A stretch of 64,000 bases of DNA from Thermomicrobiales bacterium. Lineage in GTDB: Bacteria > Chloroflexota > Chloroflexia > Thermomicrobiales > UBA6265. The notes beneath the pieces were generated by a model. It was given only the letters and a program-made list of their open reading frames with translations, was not told the origin of the DNA and searched no databases. Shown in pieces: positions 44,049 through 52,376 of the stretch (position 1 is its first letter; the number at the start of each line of letters is the position of its first letter). The translations under genes and the position numbers were made by a program. The stretch covers positions 310,001 through 374,000 of the forward strand of contig JAHBVL010000004.1 in assembly GCA_019637585.1 (NCBI GenBank), given 5' to 3'.

Positions 44049-45710
44049 GTGGCGACGATGCGGCCGATCCTCGACGTAGCAGCCGATATTGGGCTCGGTG
44101 AAGATGATCTGACTCTCTATGGTCCCTGGAAAGCCAAGATACGGCTCGACCGTCCGGTGCCAGTGGGTGGGCGAAAGGGGAAGTATGTCGTCGTCACGTC
44201 GATTTCCCCGACGCCATTCGGTGAAGGCAAGACCACAATGGCCATCGGGTTGGCGCAGGGCGCCTGGAAAGCAGGTATTCGCTCTGTCGTTGCCCTGCGC
44301 CAACCGTCGCTCGGCCCCTCCTTCGGCATCAAAGGGGGAGGAGCGGGCGGAGGAATGTCGACGCTCGAACCGGCGAGCGACATTAACATGCATTTCACCG
44401 GCGATGCCCACGCCGTCACCGCCGCGCACAACGCCTGCTCGGCGTTTCTCGACAATCACCTGCATCACGGCAATGCACTCGACATCGACCCGGAGAGCAT
44501 CATCTGGCGGCGGGTGCTGGATATGAACGACCGGGCTCTCCGGTCGATCACCGTCGGTCAGGGAGAGAAGAACGGCCCCAGCAGGCAGAGTGGTTTCGAA
44601 ATCACCGCGGCCTCCGAGGTCATGTCGATCCTCTCCGTCGCATCGTCATGGTCCGATCTGAAGCACCGGTTGTCGTCGATCGTGGTCGGGTTCAGCCGGT
44701 CGGGCAAACCGGTCACCGCTGCGGATCTGCAGATCGGTGGAGGCATGGCCGCGCTGATGCGCAATGCGCTGGAACCGAATCTGGTTCAGACGCAGGACGG
44801 CACGCCGGCGCTCGTGCATAGCGGTCCGTTCGGCAATGTGGCGCTGGGAAACTCCTCGATCATTGCCGATCAGATCGCGCTCCAGCATTCCGACCTGGTG
44901 ATCACCGAAGCCGGCTTCGGCAGCGATCTTGGATTCGAGAAGTTCTGCAATGTGAAGTGCCGCATGAGTGGTATTAAACCGGATGCGGCGGTGATCGTCG
45001 TTACGATTCGTAGTTTGAAAGCCCATTCAGGACGATTCGCCGTCAAACCTGGCAGACCACTCGATCCGGGTCTGGAGCGGGAGGACCTGGAAGCGCTCGA
45101 ACTCGGCCTGCCGAACCTGATCAAGCACATCGAGAATGTCCGGTGGTATGGCATTCCCGCCGTCGTGGCCATCAACTCCTGGCCCAACGATACGCACCGC
45201 GAAATCGACCGGGTGGCCGAAGCGGCGCGGTCGGCGGGAGCGGACATGACAGTGGTCGCCGATGTCTTCGATCGCGGCGGTAGCGGCGCGATCGACCTGG
45301 CGCTGGCTGTGCTCTCGGCGAGCGACCAGCCGTCCGGTTTTCATCATCTCTACGATTTGCATGTCCCCGTTCGGGAGAAGATCGAACGCATTGCCGCCAC
45401 GATGTACGGTGCGGTCGGCGTCGACTACGAGCCTGAAGCCGCGGCGGCGATCGACCGGTATGAAGCGCTTGGTTTCGGGGCGATGCCCGTCTGCATGGCC
45501 AAAACGCAGTACTCCCTTTCGGGCAACGCAAAGCTCCTGGCTCGCCCAACAGGGTTTCGGTTGACCATCCGCGATGTTCGCCTCTATGCGGGCGCGGGCT
45601 ATCTCGTGCCGATCGCGGGCGACATCATGCTCATGCCCGGTCTGGGCAAACAGCCTTCTGGATTTGGTATCGATCTGCTCCCGGATGGGACCATCGTAGG
45701 TATCGGCTGA
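44049..45710 (+). CDS. fhs: Formate--tetrahydrofolate ligase
   Basis: A 553-residue ATP-dependent enzyme that converts formate and THF to 10-formyl-THF in one-carbon metabolism. Motifs include the ATP loop TPFGEGKTTMAIGL, RQPSLGPSFGIKGGGAGGG, the GDAHAVTAAHN segment and MPGLGKQPSGFGIDL near the C-terminus. Length is normal. GTG 44049 follows GCAGGAGA. It is a single gene here, away from other folate genes. It could link to formate produced or used by a Hyf-type hydrogenase system, but nothing in the window shows that. Confidence 0.95.
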   Translation: MATMRPILDVAADIGLGEDDLTLYGPWKAKIRLDRPVPVGGRKGKYVVVTSISPTPFGEGKTTMAIGLAQGAWKAGIRSVVALRQPSLGPSFGIKGGGAGGGMSTLEPASDINMHFTGDAHAVTAAHNACSAFLDNHLHHGNALDIDPESIIWRRVLDMNDRALRSITVGQGEKNGPSRQSGFEITAASEVMSILSVASSWSDLKHRLSSIVVGFSRSGKPVTAADLQIGGGMAALMRNALEPNLVQTQDGTPALVHSGPFGNVALGNSSIIADQIALQHSDLVITEAGFGSDLGFEKFCNVKCRMSGIKPDAAVIVVTIRSLKAHSGRFAVKPGRPLDPGLEREDLEALELGLPNLIKHIENVRWYGIPAVVAINSWPNDTHREIDRVAEAARSAGADMTVVADVFDRGGSGAIDLALAVLSASDQPSGFHHLYDLHVPVREKIERIAATMYGAVGVDYEPEAAAAIDRYEALGFGAMPVCMAKTQYSLSGNAKLLARPTGFRLTIRDVRLYAGAGYLVPIAGDIMLMPGLGKQPSGFGIDLLPDGTIVGIG

Positions 45711-45784
45711 CGCCTGAGCTGCCATTAGAATTGGGGCGACATCACCATCTGGCGTGATGTCGTTCGAAAAGGAGACAGAACACA

Positions 45785-46279
45785 ATGGCGGCATTGACGG
45801 CATGGAAGCTTGACACTGCGGATGGCGCAGACAAGCTTCTGGCGGTGCTCAAACAGACCGAGAACGAACAGATTCTCAAGATTCAGGATGGTGCAATCGT
45901 CCGCTGGGACGACGGAAAGAAGAAGCCGAAGACCGAGCAGCTCGTCGGTCTGGTCGGAGCGGGAGCCCTCGGCGGCGCGTTCTGGGGCATGCTCTTTGGT
46001 CTGATCTTTTTCGTGCCTCTCCTGGGTCTGGCCATCGGCGCGGCCATGGGCGCGCTGTCGGGCAAGTTCGCCGACTACGGCATCGATGACAAGTTCATCG
46101 ACGATGTCAAGACTCAAGTCACCCCGGGGACGTCCGCCCTCTTCCTGCTGACCGAGAGCACCGCTCCGGACCGGGTCATCGACGCTGTCAAGGCCGCCGG
46201 TCTCGAGCCAAGCCTGATCGCCAGCAACCTGACCAAAGACCAGGAAGCCTCACTCCGCAACGACTTCGGCGACGAGTAG
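45785..46279 (+). CDS. DUF1269-family membrane protein
   Basis: A 164-residue protein of the DUF1269 type. A central glycine-rich hairpin of two membrane helices (LVGLVGAGALGGAFWGMLFGLIFFVPLLGLAIGAAMGAL in the sequence, positions about 52-92) separates soluble halves. No function is established. ATG 45785 follows AAAGGAG. A short hairpin (cgacatcac/gtgatgtcg) sits between fhs and this gene. A terminator made from a dispersed palindrome follows. Confidence 0.85.
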   Translation: MAALTAWKLDTADGADKLLAVLKQTENEQILKIQDGAIVRWDDGKKKPKTEQLVGLVGAGALGGAFWGMLFGLIFFVPLLGLAIGAAMGALSGKFADYGIDDKFIDDVKTQVTPGTSALFLLTESTAPDRVIDAVKAAGLEPSLIASNLTKDQEASLRNDFGDE

Positions 46280-46302
46280 GCACTGGCTTTCCTGATCTGC
46301 GC

Positions 46303-46397
46303 TGGGGTTGCGGAGATTGTCCCTCACCCTGCCCTCTCCCGACCGCGGGAGAGGGTTCTTTTTTGCCCACTTCCCAGTCGGTCTCGGTCGGGATTCG
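46303..46397. repeat. Left copy of a 95-bp direct repeat flanking the DUF559 gene
   Basis: This copy and the one at 46903-46997 are identical at 94 of 95 positions (the difference is at 46377/46977) and lie exactly 600 bp apart. Each contains the CCCTCTCCCG/CGGGAGAGGG hairpin followed by a T-rich tract. Between them is only the DUF559 gene plus a related repeat at about 46440-46490. Confidence 0.95.
46332..46364 (+). terminator. Terminator formed by a dispersed palindrome
   Basis: CCCTCTCCCG (46332-46341) pairs with CGGGAGAGGG (46346-46355) across ACCG, followed by TTCTTTTTTG. It is correctly oriented to stop DUF1269 transcription. An identical structure lies at 46932-46964. Confidence 0.85.
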
Positions 46398-46511
46398 CAG
46401 CGACCTCCCCTCGCCCGCAGTCGGGAATGGCAGCGATCTTCCCCCCTCTCCCGCGGTCGGGAGAGGGGCCGGGGGTGAGGGATTTCCCCGGCGCAGATCA
46501 CGAAGCCCCCC

Positions 46512-46880
46512 TCAGCGCTTCGACCGCGCCTCCGCCACCTCGACGATGCGTCGCACGACTGCGTCGCGATCGAGCACGACGTCTTCGTTTGGAAATCGCA
46601 AGACGACGATTCCCTGCTCATTCAGCCAGGCCGTTCGCTTCTCGTCGTACGCGGCTCTGTTGTCATGGGATTCGCCATCGAGCTCGACCGCAAGCCGGGC
46701 TTCCGCGCAATAGAAGTCGAGGATGAACGGCCCAGCGGGATGCTGGCGCCGGAACTTGAAACCACTTGCGCCGCGATTGCGGAGTGCTTCCCAGAGTGTT
46801 GCTTCAGTGGGGCTTTGACGGTGGCGAAGGTCGATTGCGGCAGCTTCGGTCTTTGTGGTCGTGCTGCGGATTCGACGCAT
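46512..46880 (-). CDS. DUF559 endonuclease-like protein
   Basis: A 122-residue protein of the DUF559 family, relatives of the Vsr/very-short-patch-repair nuclease fold. Key segments are SPTEATLWEALRNRGASGFKFRRQHPAGPFILDFYCAEARLAVELDGESHD (about residues 18-68, giving E, D and E-x-D positions) and RFPNEDVV. I start at ATG 46880; an upstream extension would translate the repeat. It is bracketed by 95-bp direct repeats, which suggests a mobile or recombined cassette. Confidence 0.85.
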   Translation of the reverse strand: MRRIRSTTTKTEAAAIDLRHRQSPTEATLWEALRNRGASGFKFRRQHPAGPFILDFYCAEARLAVELDGESHDNRAAYDEKRTAWLNEQGIVVLRFPNEDVVLDRDAVVRRIVEVAEARSKR

Positions 46881-46902
46881 CGCGGGTGCTCCTGACCGGC
46901 GG

Positions 46903-46997
46903 TGGGGTTGCGGAGATTGTCCCTCACCCTGCCCTCTCCCGACCGCGGGAGAGGGTTCTTTTTTGCCCACTTCCCACTCGGTCTCGGTCGGGATTCG
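46903..46997. repeat. Right copy of the 95-bp direct repeat flanking the DUF559 gene
   Basis: Partner of 46303-46397 at 94/95 identity. It is followed at about 47005-47045 by another CCCTCTCCC/GGGGGTGAGGG repeat that reaches nearly to the BKACE stop codon. Confidence 0.95.
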
Positions 46998-47060
46998 GAC
47001 CAGCTTCCCCCCTCTCCCGTGAGGGAGAGGGGCCGGGGGTGAGGGAATTCCCCTCGTTCC

Positions 47061-48002
47061 CTAGAACTTCACCTCGCTGTACCCCTTCAATCCCAGCATC
47101 TGACGCGCCTCGTCCGGCGTCGCCACCTCGAGCGAGAGTTCATCGAGAATGCGGACGATCTTCGCCACCTGGTCGCCGTTGCTCTGGGCCAGTTCTCCCC
47201 TGTTCAGGTAGATGTTGTCCTCCATCCCGACCCGCACGTTGCCGCCCATGATCGCCCCCATGGTCACCAGGTTGAACTGGTGCCGGCCCGCACCGAGAAT
47301 CGACCAGACATAGTCGTTGCCGAAGAGCCGGTCGGCGGTCCGTTTCATATGCATCAGATCTTCCGGGCTAGGACCGATACCGCCCATGATGCCGAAGATC
47401 GTCTGCACGAGAAATGGCGTTTTGATCAAGCCCTGATCGAGAAAATAGGCCAGATTGTAGAGATGACCCACGTCGTAGCACTCGAACTCGAACCGCGTGC
47501 CGTGGACGTCCCCGACTTCCTTGAGCACCCACTCGATATCGGTGTACGTGTTGCGAAAGATGTAGTTGCGCGACGCTTCGAGGTCCTGCTCTTCCCAGTC
47601 GTACCGGTAATCCTTGATCCGGCTGGCGATGCCGAATCGGCCGAAATTCATCGATCCCATATTGAGCGAGCACATTTCCGGGGAAAGGCGCCGGGCGGCC
47701 GCGGTTCGTTCCTCGAGCGTCATACCCTGTCCGCCACCGGTCGTGATGTTCACCACCGCCTCGGTGCGCTCCTTGATCTCCGGCAGAAAGAGGGCGTAGG
47801 TGTCGGGATCGGGGGTCGGTTTGCCATTCTCCGGATTCCGGGCATGAAGATGGAGGATCGACGCTCCCGCGTCAGCCGCGGCCACGGCGTCGGTGGCGAT
47901 CTGTTCCGGCGTCAGCGGAAGGTAGGGCGACTGCGACGGCACATGCACCGCCCCGGTGACCGCACAGGTGACGATGACTTTTCTGTTCGATTTCCCTGTC
48001 AT
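47061..48002 (-). CDS. BKACE family enzyme (3-keto-5-aminohexanoate cleavage-like)
   Basis: A 313-residue TIM-barrel enzyme of the beta-keto acid cleavage family (DUF849), which uses acetyl-CoA and zinc to split beta-keto acids. The zinc motif is in ASILHLHARNPENGKP. VVNITTGGGQGMTLEERTAAARRLSPEMCSLNMGSMNFG and GGNVRVGMEDNIYL are family hallmarks. The specific substrate is not evident. ATG 48002 has GAGG 6 nt upstream and fits the family N-terminus. It diverges from an AAA-LuxR regulator, with 122 bp between starts. Confidence 0.9.
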   Translation of the reverse strand: MTGKSNRKVIVTCAVTGAVHVPSQSPYLPLTPEQIATDAVAAADAGASILHLHARNPENGKPTPDPDTYALFLPEIKERTEAVVNITTGGGQGMTLEERTAAARRLSPEMCSLNMGSMNFGRFGIASRIKDYRYDWEEQDLEASRNYIFRNTYTDIEWVLKEVGDVHGTRFEFECYDVGHLYNLAYFLDQGLIKTPFLVQTIFGIMGGIGPSPEDLMHMKRTADRLFGNDYVWSILGAGRHQFNLVTMGAIMGGNVRVGMEDNIYLNRGELAQSNGDQVAKIVRILDELSLEVATPDEARQMLGLKGYSEVKF

Positions 48003-48124
48003 GTTCGTCCTCATCTGTATTGCTGAACTGCCGAAACCGGATGCCCGAAACCCCGAAGCAGCCGATTCATACCATAGTGATATGATGTCAAGGATTACCT
48101 TCCCTCTCTTGCTGTGACGAGCCA

Positions 48125-50521
48125 ATGGCCGCTGGGTCGTTTCTGAATCAGACGACGATGATGGTACCTCCGACGAGTCTTATCGGCCGGGAGGAGCTCA
48201 TCCGCGACACCGTCCAGTCGGTCGCGCAAGCCAGAGTGACGACGCTCACGGGGCCCGGCGGCGTGGGAAAAACACGCGTCGCGCTCGATGCGGCGCGGCG
48301 CCATCTGGAGATGGGAGCGTGGCGGGTCGTCGTCATTCCCCTCGCATCGGTCGCCGATTCGTGCCAGGTTGCCCCGGTTCTCGCCCAATGGTTCGGACTC
48401 GCCGATGTGGACGAGGCGTCTCTCCCCGACCGGCTCTCCCATGCCATCAATGGCCAGGAAACACTCGTCGTTCTCGACAATTTCGAACAGGTCCTGCCGC
48501 GAGCGATTCTGCTGGCCGATATCGTGGCCGCGTGCCCGACGATTCGGTTCCTCGTGACTTCGCGGGTCCGGCTGCGGATTTCGTTCGAACGGGAAATGCC
48601 GGTCCCGCCTCTGAGTTTCGACCGGGAGAAGGCTGGAAGTGACCACTGCGATGTCGCGCCCGCGGTTCGCCTGTTCGTGGAGCGAGCGTCGCTCGACCTC
48701 AATGCGCTGGACTCTGGCGAACTGCTGGCGATCGAGCAAATCTGCCACCGGGCCGACGGATTGCCGCTGGCGATCGAGCTCGCCGCGTCCAAAACCAGGC
48801 TGCTGGGGCTGAACGAGCTGGCGCAACGGATGACCACCGCACTGCCGTTGCTTGTCGACGGTCCGCGCGATGCTCCCGAACGCCTGCAAACCATGCACAG
48901 TGCGATCAGGTGGTCGTACGACCTCCTCGGACCAGAGGAGCAGCACTTCTTCGTCAACCTGAGCGTCTTCTCCGGCGGATTCACGATCGCCAGCGCCGCC
49001 GGCATCGCGGCTCAAGGATTGACCACCGATGTGATGACGCTGCTGCAATCGCTGCTCGATCACTCGCTGATCGTGCGGATGGCGGACAGTGAGAGTCCGC
49101 AGCGCTTCACGCTGCTGGAAACACTGCGCGAGTTCGGCCGGGAGCAGCTCCGCTGCGAAGGCAGGGAAGACTCGGTTCATGACCGGCATGCCCAATGGTT
49201 TGCCTCGCTTCTGGAGACCGACGCCAACCGGGACGTGCATACCTCCCTCTGGCTGGCGACGACTGACGCGCGGGACGAGGGAAATCTGAGAACTGCGTTG
49301 AGTTGGATGCTCTCTCGAGGCGACAAACCGGCGGCCGCGCGGTTGGCGCTCTTACTCACTCCCTTCTGGTGGCGCAACGGATTCTTCAGCAGCGCGCGGG
49401 AGAACCTGAACGCGATTCTGGCGCTGCCAGGATCGCTTCCGCCGGAATTGATGAGTCGCTTGCTCGGAGCCGCGTCGGAGTTCGCAATGCAGCAAAGTGA
49501 CTTCAAAATCTCCGCGCATCTGGCCTCCGAAGCGCTGGAGATTGCGCGAGAGATGGGAGACCAGGTTCAGATGCTGCGGCATCTTCGCCGGCTCTGCTGG
49601 GCAACCGGCGTCACCGACCATGCTGCCGCGATCCCCCTGGTGGAGGAGACGCTGGAGTTGTCGAGGCGGCTTGGCGATATGGAGGCCATCATCCAGACGA
49701 TCCATCTGCTGCAGTGCATGTGGGTCTATGCCGGCGACTTCGAGATAGCGCAAGAACTGACCACAGAAGCGGGAACGTTGGTCCGGGCATTTGGCAACGA
49801 GACGAACCGGCGAGAGCATCAGCACATTCAGGGGTCGCTGCGCTTCTTCGCAGGCGATTTCGACGCCTCAGAGCCATTCATCCTCGACGCGCTGGAATGG
49901 CGCAGATCGACAGGGAGCCGCGTTTTCGAGATGCACTGTCTGCGGGACCTCGGCAGAATCGCACTGGAGCGGGGGGATATGCGTGGAGCCGCCGAGCGAT
50001 TCAGCAGCGCGCTCGATCTGGCCAACCTGATTGGCTCCCGGCATGGTCTTTCCTACTGTCTCGTCGAGGCCGCGGCCGTGAGCCGCGATGCGGAAACAGC
50101 GGCGATGCTGTTCGGTGGCGCCGAGGCGATGCGAAAGAGCATTTCCCTGGAGAGCATGCCTATTGAGGTGGCGCTGCAGGAGCGAGTCCTCCGGTCGTGT
50201 CGCGATTCGCTGGGACCAGCGCAGTTTGAGGTCATGCGCAGTCTCGGCGGAACCAAACCCCCGTCGGAGCTGGTTCGTTTGGCCCAGAAAGCGCTCGATA
50301 CGCAGCTCGATGCACCCCGCGCACCCGATCATGATCTGTCACCGCGCGAGCGGGAAGTCCTGGTGCTCATTTGCCAGGGGAAGAGCGACCGGGAGATCGG
50401 CGAAATGTTGTTCATCAGCCGGCGGACCGCCGCTTCCCACTCCGGGAATATTCTGGCCAAGCTTGGCGTCCACTCCCGGGCCGAAGCAGCCGCCTGGGCC
50501 GTCCGCAACGAAGTCGCCTGA
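48125..50521 (+). CDS. AAA-type ATPase/LuxR transcriptional regulator (first copy)
   Basis: A 798-residue STAND/LAL-type regulator. The ATPase domain has Walker A GPGGVGKT (residues 43-50) and Walker B ETLVVLDNFEQ. LPLAIELAASKTRLLGLNELAQRM and the ARC-type helices follow. Residues about 350-700 are helical TPR-like repeats. The C-terminus has a LuxR HTH (LSPREREVLVLICQGKSDREIGEMLFISRRTAASHSGNILAKLGV, about residues 734-780). Such proteins activate transcription on ligand binding. Divergent from BKACE; followed by a membrane-anchored cupin-like gene. Confidence 0.9.
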   Translation: MAAGSFLNQTTMMVPPTSLIGREELIRDTVQSVAQARVTTLTGPGGVGKTRVALDAARRHLEMGAWRVVVIPLASVADSCQVAPVLAQWFGLADVDEASLPDRLSHAINGQETLVVLDNFEQVLPRAILLADIVAACPTIRFLVTSRVRLRISFEREMPVPPLSFDREKAGSDHCDVAPAVRLFVERASLDLNALDSGELLAIEQICHRADGLPLAIELAASKTRLLGLNELAQRMTTALPLLVDGPRDAPERLQTMHSAIRWSYDLLGPEEQHFFVNLSVFSGGFTIASAAGIAAQGLTTDVMTLLQSLLDHSLIVRMADSESPQRFTLLETLREFGREQLRCEGREDSVHDRHAQWFASLLETDANRDVHTSLWLATTDARDEGNLRTALSWMLSRGDKPAAARLALLLTPFWWRNGFFSSARENLNAILALPGSLPPELMSRLLGAASEFAMQQSDFKISAHLASEALEIAREMGDQVQMLRHLRRLCWATGVTDHAAAIPLVEETLELSRRLGDMEAIIQTIHLLQCMWVYAGDFEIAQELTTEAGTLVRAFGNETNRREHQHIQGSLRFFAGDFDASEPFILDALEWRRSTGSRVFEMHCLRDLGRIALERGDMRGAAERFSSALDLANLIGSRHGLSYCLVEAAAVSRDAETAAMLFGGAEAMRKSISLESMPIEVALQERVLRSCRDSLGPAQFEVMRSLGGTKPPSELVRLAQKALDTQLDAPRAPDHDLSPREREVLVLICQGKSDREIGEMLFISRRTAASHSGNILAKLGVHSRAEAAAWAVRNEVA

Positions 50522-50648
50522 CATCCCCTCACCAGGGCGCCTGGACATTTGCACACATTACTGAGCGTGATGCGCACACCTGATTGGGTGCATTGACCGA
50601 TGTTCGGCACTCGCTCCGTCTCGCACGATCGAGGTGGAGTGATGCGAT

Positions 50649-51296
50649 ATGAACCGAGTTGTTGGCTGGATCATCCTCTCGACCGCCATGATGAGCGCAG
50701 TGACGCTCTTTCTGTTGTCGATCGTGATGTTCGAGTCACTGCCGACCATCAGGAGCACCGGACGTCCAGCACAGGCAGCGAGCATGGACGCCGCAGCATC
50801 GACACCCGCGGCGAACCCCGTGGCGGAGTGCCGGATTCAGGTGGCTGGATTCGGGCGTGTTGCCGGAACGGCGCACGTCAGCGTCGCCTCGCTCGTGCCG
50901 GGTGGGTTGTTGCGTCTTCCCGCTTCGGAAACGGAGATGTCGGTGACCATCCTCGCCGGCCGGCTGTCGTTCGTGCTGGTGTCCAGCCCGCAGGGGGAAC
51001 CGCTGATCGTCGCCGATCCGGACGGACAGACTCACGACGTGGCTGCGCGATTCGGAGACATCGTCGAGGCAAACACGGGTGGAGCAGTGCGATTGCCGGC
51101 TGGATCGGTTGTGACCATCGCCGCGACGGACGAAGCGGCGCAGATCATCCTGGCAACGGTCGTGGAAGCGTCGCCACTGGGTGGGCCCGTGTCGCTGCTT
51201 CCCTCCGACGCCCGCGGCGTCCTCTTCCGAACGGCCGAGATCGATCTTCCGCCGGGCGGTCGTTTCGAACGATCCTGTAGCGACCTGCCGATCTGA
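50649..51296 (+). CDS. Membrane-anchored cupin-like protein of unknown function (module A)
   Basis: A 215-residue protein. One N-terminal hydrophobic helix (VVGWIILSTAMMSAVTLFLLSIVMF) is followed by a linker and a beta-rich domain resembling a cupin (LVPGGLLRLPASETEMSVTILAGRLSFVL, then FGDIVEANTGGAVRLPAGSVVTIAAT). No metal-binding histidines stand out. It lies 127 bp after the AAA-LuxR gene; a longer relative follows the second AAA-LuxR gene at 57903. Function unknown. Confidence 0.75.
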   Translation: MNRVVGWIILSTAMMSAVTLFLLSIVMFESLPTIRSTGRPAQAASMDAAASTPAANPVAECRIQVAGFGRVAGTAHVSVASLVPGGLLRLPASETEMSVTILAGRLSFVLVSSPQGEPLIVADPDGQTHDVAARFGDIVEANTGGAVRLPAGSVVTIAATDEAAQIILATVVEASPLGGPVSLLPSDARGVLFRTAEIDLPPGGRFERSCSDLPI

Positions 51297-51363
51297 TCCT
51301 CGCGCGCGAAGTGGCGATTCCGGAGACAATACCCAGGCTACGGAGACTGCGAAAGGATGCACA

Positions 51364-52344
51364 TTGGCTCGTGAACTGACCTGCTTTGTCCTGACGGGAG
51401 AGGGCGTCGAACTTCCCGATGCGCTGGTGACCGGATTGGGCGAACATGCCGCTATCCACACCGGAACGTCGTCCGGCGATCTCATCCCGCTGATCGATCA
51501 GGTCGACGCCATCGTCGGTTGGTCGGGTGGCAATCTGCGCGCGCTCCTGGAGTCGCTGGATCCCTTTCCTCCCCGGCTCCGATGGGTTTCCCAGACGGGA
51601 ATCGGTGTGGAGAAAACGCTCTTTCCCCGCTTCGTCGAGAGCGACATCACGCTGACCAACATGCGAGGCATCTCGGCCTATGCGGATGCGATGGCCGAGT
51701 TCGCTTTCGCCGCCATCCTCCTTTTCGGCAAGAAGCTGCTGACCATTCATGGCAATCAGCAGCAAACTCACTGGGAACGAGTGCGCCACTCCCTTCTCCA
51801 GGATCAGACCGTGGGAGTGGTCGGTTTGGGGATGATCGGCGGCGGCGTCGCCAGGCGAGCCATCGGGTTTGGGATGACTGTTGTGGCCACCCGCCGCAAT
51901 CCGGATCGTGAACCGGCGCCCGGGATTCAGGTTCTTCCAGCGTCCGACCTGGACGTGCTGCTTGCCCAGTCCGACTACGTCGTGCTTGCCGCTCCACTGA
52001 CCGCAGAAACCGGACATCTGATCGGTGCCCGGGAGATCGCGCTGATGAAACCCGGTGCGGTCATCGTCAATGTCGCCCGTGGCGCCATGATCGACGACGA
52101 CGCATTGGTCGCGGCGCTCGAATCAGGACACTTGGGTGGCGCCGCACTCGATGTCTTCACCGAAGAACCATTGCCGGCGGAGAGTCCTCTCTGGACCGCA
52201 CCCAATCTCTTCGTTTCGCCCCATATGTCGGCCTTTGCCGAGTACGACACCTCACCCATGATCGATGCGGTCGTGGCCAACATGCGCCGGTTCCAGAATG
52301 GCGAGCCACTGGAGCAGGTGGTCGACAAACGTCTGGGGTATTAG
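51364..52344 (+). CDS. D-2-hydroxyacid dehydrogenase family protein
   Basis: A 326-residue NAD-dependent dehydrogenase of the phosphoglycerate/D-2-hydroxyacid type. The Rossmann motif is VGVVGLGMIGGGVARRA. The Arg, Glu and His of the active site appear in VNVARGAMIDDDAL, the DVFTEEPLPAESPLW segment and NLFVSPHMSAF. I start at TTG 51364, which has AAAGGA 6 nt upstream; an earlier in-frame codon would overlap the previous gene. Substrate unknown. The sulfatase-like gene follows 32 bp later. Confidence 0.87.
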   Translation: MARELTCFVLTGEGVELPDALVTGLGEHAAIHTGTSSGDLIPLIDQVDAIVGWSGGNLRALLESLDPFPPRLRWVSQTGIGVEKTLFPRFVESDITLTNMRGISAYADAMAEFAFAAILLFGKKLLTIHGNQQQTHWERVRHSLLQDQTVGVVGLGMIGGGVARRAIGFGMTVVATRRNPDREPAPGIQVLPASDLDVLLAQSDYVVLAAPLTAETGHLIGAREIALMKPGAVIVNVARGAMIDDDALVAALESGHLGGAALDVFTEEPLPAESPLWTAPNLFVSPHMSAFAEYDTSPMIDAVVANMRRFQNGEPLEQVVDKRLGY

Positions 52345-52376
52345 GTGACCGCGATCGTTCGCCAAAGGATTGCTCG

